A DNA stretch of 23,918 bases. It comes from DAOTXK01 sp034435395. GTDB lineage: Bacteria; Chloroflexota; Anaerolineae; Aggregatilineales; Ch27. This document shows positions 14,925-22,742 of the stretch, piece by piece. Position numbers and translations under genes: made by a program. Within the stretch, counting starts at the first letter, position 1, and the number at the start of each line of letters is the position of its first letter. The stretch lies in contig DAOTXK010000323.1 in NCBI GenBank assembly GCA_034435395.1, positions 1 to 23,918 of the forward strand, read 5' to 3'. The notes below the pieces were generated by a model. It saw nothing but the letters and a program-made list of their open reading frames with translations, was not told the DNA's origin and did not search any database.

Positions 14925-16101
14925 CCGCCGAAGACCTGGCGGCGAATCTCGTCCAGCGCCTGCAACGTGAGCAGGTTGCGAGCGCTGAAGCCGTACTGCG
15001 TCTCCTCGCCGTGGAAGGATACCGTCGGCGTGCCGCTGTAGGAGAGGTGCAGTTGTCGCTCGCCAGGCCGCCATTGGGCAGGTCGCGGGCCGCCAGCCAG
15101 AAATTAACCAGCGGGATGTTGTATTCCCGCGCCAGGCGCACCGTGACCAGGTTGTATTCCAGCACCGCCGCCCAGTCACCCGCCGCCGGATTGGCGGTAA
15201 ACGTGCTCAACACCGGGATCGTCCCCCGCCGCAGGGTGAAGTCCAGGATGCGCCGCAGGGATTGCTCGTAGCGGTCCGGCGGCACGGTGTGAACGTCGTT
15301 CGCGCCGAACATGATGACGGCCACGCCGGGGCGGATGGTGCGGTATTCACACCACACCGGCGACTCGCCCGGCTCGCACTGGTCCGGGTCCGCCCACAGC
15401 GCGTCCAGGACGGCGAGGGCGCTGAAGCCCGTCCGTCCGGCGAGACTCTGCCGGGCGAACGAACCGGCAAAAAAGCGGATCGTTTCTTCCAGATAACCAT
15501 ACGGCCCCAGGTCATAATTCCCCGCGTCCAGCGGCGCGAGAAACGCCAGCGACTCCGTGTTGCAATCGCCGATCTTGGCGATCACATGGGGACGGGTGCC
15601 AAACCCGCGCCCGGCCTCCACAATCTGGCGGGTGTGCGCCCCGATCCCGGAGATCAGCGGCACGCTGGCCAACTCCGCCTCCAGCGCGGCGACGTAAGCG
15701 GCCCTCTCCGCGCCATCAGCCGACGGCAGGGCCGCGCCGGAAACACCGTCCCCGGCCGGCGCGGACGGCTGCCCGGCCACCACCGGCAGGTCGCCGAGCG
15801 ACGGCCCTTCATCCCAGAAGAGGTAACGGGAGGCCGCCCAGCCGCGCACGGACCCATCGGCGGTGTGCACCAGCAGCCAGTCGCCGATGGGGTTGCGGCC
15901 CTCAACCACCAGGTCCGTCCCCCGGGGAACCGTGACCACCACCGGATGTTCCGTACCGGGACCGGTGCGGATATTCAGGTTGGAGATGTTGCGGGCGACC
16001 AGCTCACCCTGGGCCAGCAGGGGAGCGCCCTGCCGGCCCGGAACCAGCAGGGCAACTGCCGCACCGACGAACAATAACGAGAGCAGAGTTTTGCGAACCA
16101 T
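14921..16101 (-). CDS. Exported SH3b-SGNH/GDSL hydrolase-like protein, frameshifted near the C-terminus
   Basis: Signal peptide (about 1-31), a bacterial SH3 domain (about 35-95, with NLNIRTGPGTEHPVV and GDWLLVHTADG), a low-complexity linker, then an SGNH-hydrolase domain (about 150-394). Block I reads KIGDCNTES, with Cys180 where the Ser nucleophile normally stands; block III is FGANDV (266-271). After residue 350 the frame breaks. One extra base between 15051 and 15052 would restore DNLHLSYSG, the Asp-x-x-His block V, and a natural end at TAA 14921-14923 (394 residues). Unrepaired, the frame runs on to 14674 as nonsense across the HAD gene. ATG 16101 has GAAGGG 7 bases upstream. A weak promoter (TTGTCC, 17 bases, TAGCAT) lies at 16197-16169. 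Confidence 0.8.
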
Positions 16102-16238
16102 CACCAGGCCCTTCTAATCCGCCTTGAAGACCGGACATGCCGCCATCTCCGGACAGCGCTTCACCACCATGCTACCGGTCCAGCCACGCGGGGACAAGCG
16201 CCCGGCAGCCAGGCGTGGGGCAACCGACGGCCAACCGT

Positions 16239-16273
16239 AAAAAAACCGCCCGATCCAGACGTGGATCGGGCGG
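16239..16273 (-). terminator. Intrinsic terminator of the SH3b-repeat protein gene
   Basis: On the minus strand, CCGCCCGATCCA, a CGTC loop and TGGATCGGGCGG form a perfect 12-bp stem (16273-16246), followed by seven T residues (16245-16239). It lies 20 bases after the stop at 16294. Confidence 0.93.
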
Positions 16274-16293
16274 CCAACACGTGCCACCTAATG

Positions 16294-17997
16294 TTATGGC
16301 TGGGGCGGCCAGTCCGGCGGCGGGGTCGCGCCGGGGAAGGGCAGCACTTCCTGGCTCGTCCCTGGCACCGCCATCTCGACGCTGGTATCAAACGGCGCTT
16401 CAAACACGTTACCGTTGACCTGGATGCAACTGGTATTAACCACCCAGCCCATCAGGCCGCTCTGGCTGCGCACCAGCAGCCACTCAGCGATCCGATCGCG
16501 GGCCAGAATCTCCAGGATGCCATCCTGGGGATAGAGGATCGCCAGACGGGCGGAATCGTTGCGGGCCGCGCTGCGGATGTAGTTGGTGCACACCACCCGC
16601 GCGTTGGGCAGCGGGATCGGGGTCGGAGTCGGCGCGGCTGGCTCGGCTGCCACTTCCGGCCCCACAGCCGGCTCCGCCTGGCCTTCGAGCGCGGCCAGGG
16701 CGGCCAGGTTGCCGTCGGTCACGCCGGGGATGGGCATCTCCACGCTGGTATCGAACGGCGCTTCGAACACGTTGCCGCGCACGACAATACACTGGGTATT
16801 AACCACCCAGCCCATCAGGCCGCTCTGGCTGCGCACCAGCAGCCACTCCGCGATCCGGTCGCGGGCCAGAATCTCCAGGATGCCGTCGCTGGGATAAAGA
16901 ATCGCCAGGCGGGCCGCGTCGTTGTTCGGCGCGCTGCGGATGTACTGCGTGCAGCCGACTCGCGCGTTGGGCAGCGGAATCGGGGCGACGGGCGTGGCCG
17001 CCTGCCCTTCCGCCGCCCCCTCACCGGCGGCCACGGCGGCTATGTCGAAGACCACATCGTCCACGCCGGGCACCGGCATCACCACATCGGTTGTGATGGG
17101 GGCGTCGAAGACGTTATCCCTCACCACGATGCACTGCGTGTCCACCACCCAGCCCATCAGGCCGCTCTGGCTCAGGATCAACAGCCATTCCCCGCTCCGG
17201 TCACGGCCCAGAATCTCCAGGATGCCATCGCTGGGATAGAGAATCGCCAGGCGGGGGGAGTCGTTGCGCGGCGCGCTGCGGATGTACTGGGTGCAGCCCA
17301 CAGTCGCCGTCGGCAGATCGGTTTCCAGCGTCGGCGGCAGCGAGCCGTCCGGGTTGGGCACTGGCATCTCGATGTCAGCCATCACCGGCACATCGAAGAC
17401 GTTGCCGGATACCCGGATACACGGCGAGCCGAACCGCTGATCCAGCGTGCCATCCGGGTACCGCACCACCATATCATACACCCAGCCCATCAGGCCGTCG
17501 GTGCTCTCCACCAGCAGCCACCCGACCACCGTGTTGTGGCCAACCACCTGCTCATCCCGACCGACGACGCGCAGAATGCTCTCGCCAGGGTACAGGATCG
17601 CCAGGCGGGCGGAGTCCTCGCCGGGCGCGCTGCGGATATACTGGGTGCAGCCCACGGTGGCAAAGGGCGGGCCGTTGAACCCGGCGGGCACGGTCAGGGG
17701 GGCGTTGGCCCGGCTGCCCTGCAAACGCACACATTGATTATCCCGCAACCAGCCGGTCTGGCCGTTCTGCCGCAGCGTAACCAGCCAGTCACCGGTGACA
17801 TCACGGCCAGTGACCAGCATCATTGGCTCGCCGGGGCCCAGGGTGGCCACTACGGCGGCGGTTTCGTTGGGCTGGTCGCGCAGCGTGTGATCGCAGACCA
17901 GCGTGACCACCGGCAGACCACCCTGCGCCTCTGCCGACGGGGGGACGCTCAGGCTCACCAGCACCAGCAAGACGATCCAGGGAAACACTTTCTTCAT
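16294..17997 (-). CDS. Exported protein of five SH3b-like repeats with paired cysteines
   Basis: A 567-residue secreted protein. The signal peptide is about 1-25 (MKKVFPWIVLLVLVSLSV then PPSAEA, cut before QGG). It has five tandem SH3b-like repeats of about 85-120 residues. Repeats 2-5 share a frame of C-T-x-Y-I-R-S-A, RLAILYP, a charged middle, EWLL or GWLL, GLMGWV and C-I-x-V; repeat 1 is divergent (CDHTLRDQP...NQCVRL). Each repeat carries one Cys near the start and one near the end, suggesting a disulfide per domain. Linkers are Pro/Ala-rich. No catalytic domain is present, so a binding or cell-surface role is likely. ATG 17997 is used; GTG 18003 is closer to the AAGGAG. A possible -10 (TACAAT) lies at 18060-18055. 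Confidence 0.85.
   Translation of the reverse strand: MKKVFPWIVLLVLVSLSVPPSAEAQGGLPVVTLVCDHTLRDQPNETAAVVATLGPGEPMMLVTGRDVTGDWLVTLRQNGQTGWLRDNQCVRLQGSRANAPLTVPAGFNGPPFATVGCTQYIRSAPGEDSARLAILYPGESILRVVGRDEQVVGHNTVVGWLLVESTDGLMGWVYDMVVRYPDGTLDQRFGSPCIRVSGNVFDVPVMADIEMPVPNPDGSLPPTLETDLPTATVGCTQYIRSAPRNDSPRLAILYPSDGILEILGRDRSGEWLLILSQSGLMGWVVDTQCIVVRDNVFDAPITTDVVMPVPGVDDVVFDIAAVAAGEGAAEGQAATPVAPIPLPNARVGCTQYIRSAPNNDAARLAILYPSDGILEILARDRIAEWLLVRSQSGLMGWVVNTQCIVVRGNVFEAPFDTSVEMPIPGVTDGNLAALAALEGQAEPAVGPEVAAEPAAPTPTPIPLPNARVVCTNYIRSAARNDSARLAILYPQDGILEILARDRIAEWLLVRSQSGLMGWVVNTSCIQVNGNVFEAPFDTSVEMAVPGTSQEVLPFPGATPPPDWPPQP
16378..16984 (-). repeat. Near-identical internal duplication (SH3b repeats 4 and 5)
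   Basis: The DNA for repeat 5 (around 16380-16620) and repeat 4 (around 16743-16984) matches at a constant offset of 363 bases, including long exact runs such as the segments starting at 16441 and 16804. Repeat 3 matches more weakly at a further 342 bases. Both offsets are multiples of three, so the frame is kept. This points to recent duplication or gene conversion. Confidence 0.8.
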
Positions 17998-18123
17998 CGG
18001 CACTTCTCTCCTTCAGCGCATGGTCTCGTATGCCCCCCATGCTTGACGGCCACTATTGTAGCGGAGAATCCCCGGCGCGGGGATGGTTGACTGGCGGCGA
18101 TCCGCCGCCCACGCCCAGGCTGA

Positions 18124-19128
18124 CTACCGCGGACTCGGCTCCAGGCAGGATGGCAACTGGCCCACGTCCCGCGGCCAGCCATCCGTCGCCGTGCCCCCGT
18201 AAAACGCCAGATAATCCGCCACGTGCGCCGACCAGTAAGCGTCGCTGTGATCACCCAGCGGATTGATCACGTATTCGTGAGGAATCTGGCGCTCCACCAG
18301 ACGATTGCTCAGCCGGCCGACTTCAGGCCGCACCGGGTCATTGGCCCCATTGTCCAGGTAGATGCGCAGCGTGTCCACAAACGGCGCGCTCAGGGCCAGG
18401 TCCAGCGGGTTGAAGTCCGGCGGCGTGTGGTCGTCGTCCAGGGCAGGGCTGTGCCCGCCGACCGCGCCGAACAGGTCCGGGTGGCGCAGGGCGATGCTCA
18501 AGGCCCAGAATCCGCCCCGACTGATGCCGCCAATGGCCCGGTACTCCCGCGCCTCCCAGGTGCAGAAATCATGCTCGATGCGGGGGATAAGCTCCTCCAG
18601 GAGGTAGGTTTCCAGCGACGGATCGGGCGGGAAGTCGTCGTTGGGCAGCAACTGCGCGCCATAGGGCATCACCAGCAGCATCGGCGGATACCGGTTCAGG
18701 CTCAGCCCCCGGTCCAGCATGTCGGTGACGCCGATATCCTGCCAGTGCGTATCGTCATTGCTGGCTCCATGCAACAGGTAAACCACTGGATACCGCCGCT
18801 CCGACTGGAAATAACACGGCGGCACATACACCCGGTAAGGCATGTTGCGCCCGGCGATCCGGCTGTCGAACCGGTCGAACACGATCACCTGCCCTTCCGT
18901 CTCCGGGCAGAGCATCGGAGTCGGCGTGACCGAAGGGGTCGGCGTTTCCGTGGCGTTTGGCGTGGGGGTGAGGGTGGGAGTTGGGGTTATGGTCGGGCCA
19001 GGGCTGGGGGTGGCCGTCACGATGATCACCTGCGGCGTCGGCGTCGGCACCAGCGGCTCACACGCCCCCCCTATCAGCAGACCGGCGATCAGGACAAGCA
19101 GGGGAAAAAAGCGTCGTTTTCCATCCAT
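18124..19128 (-). CDS. Lipoprotein esterase, EstD/enterochelin-esterase-like alpha/beta hydrolase
   Basis: A 334-residue surface lipoprotein. The signal peptide ends in the lipobox LIGGAC, with Cys23 as the lipid anchor. A Thr/Pro-rich linker (about 28-71) precedes a putative-esterase domain (PF00756 type). The nucleophile elbow is GGISRGG (Ser203), the likely acid is Asp264 in NGANDPV and the base is His294 in GDHSDAYW. An early VVYLLHGAS (115-123) supplies the oxyanion-hole region. ATG 19128 is chosen because the signal peptide starts here and an extended -10 lies just upstream; the longer frame to 19191 would cross that promoter. Substrates in this family range from carbohydrate esters to siderophores and cannot be named. 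It lies upstream of two other exported-protein genes on the same strand. Confidence 0.9.
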   Translation of the reverse strand: MDGKRRFFPLLVLIAGLLIGGACEPLVPTPTPQVIIVTATPSPGPTITPTPTLTPTPNATETPTPSVTPTPMLCPETEGQVIVFDRFDSRIAGRNMPYRVYVPPCYFQSERRYPVVYLLHGASNDDTHWQDIGVTDMLDRGLSLNRYPPMLLVMPYGAQLLPNDDFPPDPSLETYLLEELIPRIEHDFCTWEAREYRAIGGISRGGFWALSIALRHPDLFGAVGGHSPALDDDHTPPDFNPLDLALSAPFVDTLRIYLDNGANDPVRPEVGRLSNRLVERQIPHEYVINPLGDHSDAYWSAHVADYLAFYGGTATDGWPRDVGQLPSCLEPSPR

Positions 19129-19144
19129 GGGGCCGATTATAGCA
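19129..19144 (-). promoter_or_regulatory. Extended -10 promoter, probably leaderless, for the esterase gene
   Basis: On the minus strand, TGC-TATAAT (-10 at 19141-19136) is a perfect extended -10. Only 7 bases separate it from ATG 19128, so transcription would begin at or next to the start codon. No -35 match and no ribosome-binding site were seen, which fits a leaderless mRNA. Confidence 0.5.
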
Positions 19145-19297
19145 CTGGCGGGAAACGGCCCGCCATTATTCGGGCCACGAACCTCATTCACCTGACCAGC
19201 GTCTGACCAGTAAGCGTCAGCGACGCGTATCGCATACGCTGGGCAAGGGTCGGCCCCGCGTCCGGCAGACAGGTATCAGAACTGATAAGGTGGAATC

Positions 19298-19522
19298 ATG
19301 AACCCATCAAACCGCCGCAGAGGCGATCCCGGACCGCACACCAGACGGGCCATCTGCCCCACCTGTCACCAGCCAGGCGAATTCCAGGACAGCGGCCAAC
19401 AGCGCTGGCCGCGCGCGGTAGCCGCTGCCCATGGCCTGCCGCCCGTGATCACCCTCTGGACCTGCCCGCACTGCGGCACGACCGTGTGCGAAGCCGAATT
19501 GTCGGCGTCGGCCCGGCCCTGA
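19298..19522 (+). CDS. Small zinc-ribbon protein
   Basis: A 74-residue protein with two CxxC knuckles, CPTC (about 20-23) and CPHC (about 56-59), separated by about 32 residues, as in zinc ribbons. The segment before the second knuckle (VITLWTCPHCGTTV) is typical of short zinc-ribbon hypothetical proteins. AAGGTGG, 4-6 bases before ATG 19298, is a good ribosome-binding site and strongly supports this start. It is the only plus-strand gene in its region, lying between the divergent esterase gene and the convergent CoA-transferase gene. No function is recognised; nucleic-acid or protein binding is possible. Confidence 0.65.
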   Translation: MNPSNRRRGDPGPHTRRAICPTCHQPGEFQDSGQQRWPRAVAAAHGLPPVITLWTCPHCGTTVCEAELSASARP

Positions 19523-19546
19523 CCGGCTTACAGGCCGCGAGCGGCC

Positions 19547-20842
19547 CTAGCAGTTGACGTGATACCGTTCGTAAGCGATGGCGGCCAGCTCCTCGCGGAA
19601 CTTGGGATGGGCCACGTTGATCAGGCGCTTGACGCGCTCGCGGATGGGCACGCCGAACAGGTCCGCCACGCCGTACTCGGTCACGACATAGTGCACGTCG
19701 TTGCGCCCGGTGGTCACGCCCGCCCCCGGTTTTAGCTCCGGCACGATCCGGCTCACCGTATCACCTTTGGCGGTGGAAGGCAGGGCGATGATCGGAACCC
19801 CCTCATTCGCTTTGCCAGCCCCGCGAATGAAATCCAACTGGCCGCCCACGCCGCTGTAAAAGTAGTGGCCGATGCTGTCGGCGCAGACCTGGCCGGTGAG
19901 GTCCACTTCCAGCGCGCTGTTGATGGCCACCATACGGTCGTTCTGGCTGATCACGTAGGGGTTGTTGACGTATTCGGTCGGGTGAAACTCGCAAATCGGA
20001 TTGTCGTGGATAAAGTCATACAGCTGTTGCGTGCCCAGCACAAAACCGGCGATGATCTTGCCCGGATGTAACGTCTTCCTCCGGCAGTTGATGACGCCCC
20101 GATTCACCAGGTCGATCACCCCATCCGAGAACAGTTCAGTATGGATGCCCAGGTCGCGATGGTCCCCCAGCAGACGGAGGACTGCATCCGGCACCGCGCC
20201 GATCCCGGTCTGCAACGTGGCCCCGTCCGGTATCAGCTCGACGATGTGGGCGGCAATCGCCTGCTGCAACTGGTTGGCCTCGGTCATGGGCATCTCCGGG
20301 ATCGGGTAATCCACCTCCACCACGATATCCACGTCATTAATGTGAATCACACTGTCGCCCAACGAGCGCGGCATCTGTGCGTTGACCTCGGCGATGATGA
20401 TGTCGGCCATCTCGGCGGCGGTTTTGGTGATGCCCACCTCAACGCCGAACGAGCAGAAACCGTGCATATCCGGCGGGCTGAGGTGGACGAGGGCGACGTT
20501 GATCGGGAACTTGTCCCGCATACGAAACAGGCGCGGCACGTCCGACAGCAAAATCGGGGTGAAGTCGGCCCGCCCATCGTTAACCGCCTCCCGCACATTC
20601 GCGCTGATGAACATGGCGTTGACGCGCAAATGGCCGGATAGCTCCGGGGCGACGTATCCCACCTCGCTGAGCGCCAGCAACTGCACCAGTTCCACCTGCG
20701 TCAGCGTCTCAGCCCGGGCGACCAGGGCGGTCAGCACCTGTTGCGGCACCGAACAGTTCCCGGTCATGAAGACACGATCGCCCGACTTGATGTATTCCAC
20801 CGCCTGCGCGGCGGTGAGGTACTGCGTCTTTTGCCTACTCAT
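19547..20842 (-). CDS. Acetyl-CoA hydrolase/4-hydroxybutyrate CoA-transferase family protein
   Basis: A 431-residue CoA-transferase of the AbfT/Cat/acetyl-CoA-hydrolase group, which moves CoA between a short acid and acetyl- or butyryl-CoA. The catalytic Glu is Glu236 in GIHTELFSDG. Other family blocks are the N-terminal 'SGDRVFMTGNCSVPQ', 'ALVHLSPPDMHGFCSFG', 'TLQTGIGAVPDAVL', 'SGVGGQLDFIRGA' with 'KGDTVSRIVPEL', and the C-terminal 'VVTEYGVADLFG'. The start MSRQK at 20842 fits the family; nine further codons are open upstream. GGAG lies about 11 bases before it. Whether it works on 4-hydroxybutyrate, acetate, propionate or succinate is not decidable here. mmsA in the same window also yields acyl-CoA, so a shared short-acid metabolism is possible. 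Confidence 0.92.
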   Translation of the reverse strand: MSRQKTQYLTAAQAVEYIKSGDRVFMTGNCSVPQQVLTALVARAETLTQVELVQLLALSEVGYVAPELSGHLRVNAMFISANVREAVNDGRADFTPILLSDVPRLFRMRDKFPINVALVHLSPPDMHGFCSFGVEVGITKTAAEMADIIIAEVNAQMPRSLGDSVIHINDVDIVVEVDYPIPEMPMTEANQLQQAIAAHIVELIPDGATLQTGIGAVPDAVLRLLGDHRDLGIHTELFSDGVIDLVNRGVINCRRKTLHPGKIIAGFVLGTQQLYDFIHDNPICEFHPTEYVNNPYVISQNDRMVAINSALEVDLTGQVCADSIGHYFYSGVGGQLDFIRGAGKANEGVPIIALPSTAKGDTVSRIVPELKPGAGVTTGRNDVHYVVTEYGVADLFGVPIRERVKRLINVAHPKFREELAAIAYERYHVNC

Positions 20843-20894
20843 ACGCGGGTTCCGCTCCGTCCATGGCAACTATACGGCCCAGCCGGGATCGCTC

Positions 20895-20918
20895 ACACGT
20901 GCTGGCTCGCGCACGTGT
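20895..20918. promoter_or_regulatory. Perfect dyad upstream of the CoA-transferase gene
   Basis: ACACGTGC (20895-20902) and GCACGTGT (20911-20918) form a perfect inverted repeat with an 8-base spacer, 53-76 bases before the start codon at 20842. It may be a regulator site. No clear promoter hexamers were found beside it. The rest of 20843-21061 shows no gene. Confidence 0.4.
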
Positions 20919-21061
20919 TTCGACGAAGGCTTTGCCCTAAACATAACACGCCTTGCCTCCCCGTCCTACTGGCAAATGGCGGCTTTTCCCTGATACTCAT
21001 CAGCAATGGTCTGCTCTGGCCGTCGTACCGGGCCGGATCAGGGGACTGGCGGACCGCTGGC

Positions 21062-21106
21062 AAAAAAACGGGTGAGAGAAAAGGATCGCCTCCCTCTCAT
21101 CACCCG
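21062..21106 (-). terminator. Intrinsic terminator of the sulfur-carrier operon
   Basis: On the minus strand, CGGGTGATGAGAG (21106-21094) pairs with CTCTCACCCG (21078-21069) with a small bulge. Seven T residues follow (21068-21062). It starts 20 bases after the stop of the E1-rhodanese gene. Confidence 0.8.
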
Positions 21107-21125
21107 CTGACCACCAGGGATAAAA

Positions 21126-22316
21126 TCAGTACGTCGGCAACGACGGGTCGATCTGGCGCGCCCAGGCGTTGATGCCGCCCGCCATGTTGTACAATCGCGT
21201 GTAGCCGTGCGCCTGGAGCTGACGGATCACGTCCGCCGAGCGGACGCCGGTCCTGCAATGCACCACGATATCCCGGTCGCGCGGCAACTCATCCAGGTGG
21301 TGGAGCACCTGATCCTTGGGAATGCGCCGCGTCCCCTCGATGGCGCTGATCTGCCATTCCGGCGGCTCGCGCACATCCAGGATCAACAGGTCATCCCCGG
21401 CCTCCAGGCGGGCCTTAACCTCATCCACCGTGAGGGACCTGACCGGGGGTTGGCCGTCATCATAGGCGCTGTGGTCGTGGCCCGGCACCCCGCAAAACTG
21501 CTCATAGTCGATCAGCGCGGTGATGGTCGGATGGGGGCCGCACACCGGGCAGCGCGGATTCTTGCGCAGCCGGATCGTGTCAAAGGTCATGCTGGCGGCG
21601 TCGTAGAGCAGCAGACGCCCGATCAGCGGCTCGCCGCAGCCGATGATCAACTTGAGGGCCTCCGTCGCCATGATGGTGCCGATGGTGCCCGGCAGCACGC
21701 CCAGCACGCCGCCGTCCGCGCAACTCGGCACCAGGCCGGGCGGCGGCGGTTCCGGGAACAGGCAACGGTAACACGGGCCTTCCGCCGCGTAAAAGACGCT
21801 GACCTGCCCTTCAAAGCGGTAGATGCTGCCGTAGATGTTCGGCTTGCCCAGCATCACGCTGGCGTCGTTCATCAGGTACCGGGTTGGGAAGTTATCCGTC
21901 GCCCCCAGAATCACGTCGTAGTCCTTCATGATCGCCAGCGCATTGCCGCTGGTGATCGGGACGGGATATTTCACCACCTCGATGTAGGGGTTGATGTCCA
22001 GCAGCGCGGCCTCCGCCGAGTCGATTTTGGGGCGGCCCACATCCTTGGTCCCGTGGATGATCTGGCGTTGCAGGTTGCTCTCGTCCACCACATCATAATC
22101 GACGATGCCGATCCGCCCGACGCCCGCCGCCGCCAGGTACAGGCCCGCCGGGCTGCCCAGGCCGCCCGCGCCGATGATCAACACGCTGGCCGCCTTCAAC
22201 CGCTTTTGCCCCTCGACGCCCACCTCCGGCAGGACGAGATGTCGGCTGTAGCGGCGGATCTCTTCATGGCTGAGCAGTACCGCCGCCGGATCAATCCGTT
22301 CAACTGTAGCCGCCAT
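21126..22316 (-). CDS. moeZ: E1-like adenylyltransferase-rhodanese fusion (MoeZ/MoeB-R type)
   Basis: A 396-residue sulfur-activating enzyme. The N-terminal ThiF/MoeB domain (about 15-275) adenylates the C-terminal Gly of a MoaD/ThiS-like carrier. It has the nucleotide loop GAGGLGSP (49-56), a conserved Cys199 in SCADGGVLG, and zinc pairs Cys182/Cys185 (CYRC) and Cys256/Cys259 (CPVC). The C-terminal rhodanese domain (about 293-390) has its persulfide Cys354 in CRTGVRS and delivers sulfur to make the thiocarboxylate. The layout equals actinobacterial MoeZ, which serves CysO. It lies 24 bases after the thioredoxin gene and is the last gene of the operon, before the terminator at 21062-21106. 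Its client is most likely the carrier encoded at 23264-23566. Confidence 0.95.
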   Translation of the reverse strand: MAATVERIDPAAVLLSHEEIRRYSRHLVLPEVGVEGQKRLKAASVLIIGAGGLGSPAGLYLAAAGVGRIGIVDYDVVDESNLQRQIIHGTKDVGRPKIDSAEAALLDINPYIEVVKYPVPITSGNALAIMKDYDVILGATDNFPTRYLMNDASVMLGKPNIYGSIYRFEGQVSVFYAAEGPCYRCLFPEPPPPGLVPSCADGGVLGVLPGTIGTIMATEALKLIIGCGEPLIGRLLLYDAASMTFDTIRLRKNPRCPVCGPHPTITALIDYEQFCGVPGHDHSAYDDGQPPVRSLTVDEVKARLEAGDDLLILDVREPPEWQISAIEGTRRIPKDQVLHHLDELPRDRDIVVHCRTGVRSADVIRQLQAHGYTRLYNMAGGINAWARQIDPSLPTY

Positions 22317-22340
22317 GTCCCATTCCTTATCCAGCGCCGT

Positions 22341-22742
22341 CTAAATGCTCTCCAATTGCCGCCGCAGCTTTCCCAGCCCCGTCACGCCGTAGTTCACCTC
22401 GCGGGGGCGGCCCTGACGATCCAGGATATAGGTGGTCGGCACACTGAGCACTCCCCAGCGAGCCGCCGCTTCCGGGTCGGCCAGGGCGTTCACTTCGACG
22501 ATCTGTAACCCACTGCCCAGATCGGATTGCAGGGCGCGTAAAGCGGGCTGTTGCTGCGTCTGGCAGGGTAGGCAATGCGGCGACGTGAAGTATACGATGG
22601 CCGGGACGCCAGGCAGCAGGCCGGCCAGCAGGGGATCGGTGGCCGCCAGGCGGCGGACACGGCGCACCTGCCAGCGCCGCACCGCTGAGTAGCCCAATAC
22701 CAACAGCCCCACAATTCCGAGGACGATCGCTATCCGCTCCAT
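22341..22742 (-). CDS. Membrane-anchored thioredoxin-like protein
   Basis: A 133-residue thiol-disulfide protein. One N-terminal membrane helix (about 4-20) is followed by a basic stretch (VRRWQVRRVRR), which by the positive-inside rule would place the thioredoxin domain in the cytoplasm. The active site is CLPC (57-60, in YFTSPHCLPC) and the cis-Pro is Pro102 in SVPTTY. ATG 22742 shares one base with the stop of the DUF4395 gene (TGATG), so the two are translationally coupled. Such thioredoxins are regularly paired with DUF4395 proteins. In this operon it may supply electrons or relay sulfur to the rhodanese or the carrier, which is inference. Confidence 0.88.
   Translation of the reverse strand: MERIAIVLGIVGLLVLGYSAVRRWQVRRVRRLAATDPLLAGLLPGVPAIVYFTSPHCLPCQTQQQPALRALQSDLGSGLQIVEVNALADPEAAARWGVLSVPTTYILDRQGRPREVNYGVTGLGKLRRQLESI

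Noticed and set aside
16400..17310. Regular spacing of similar segments, considered as a CRISPR array
   Set aside because: Unit lengths are 342-363 bases and coding, not 25-40-base repeats with unique spacers.
18068..18085. Short inverted repeat ATCCCC...GGGGAT between the esterase and SH3b genes, considered as a terminator
   Set aside because: It has only six pairs and no T-run on either strand.
16261..18090. A 609-codon plus-strand frame with repeated His/Arg-rich blocks
   Set aside because: Its repeats simply mirror the SH3b repeats on the other strand; the minus strand has a signal peptide, a ribosome-binding site and a terminator.
18230..19218. Shared 14-mer GACCAGTAAGCGTC at about 18229 and 19206
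   Set aside because: One 14-base match in a window of this size is expected about once by chance.
21207..22508. A 433-codon plus-strand frame
   Set aside because: It is antisense to the E1-rhodanese fusion, which has all catalytic motifs.
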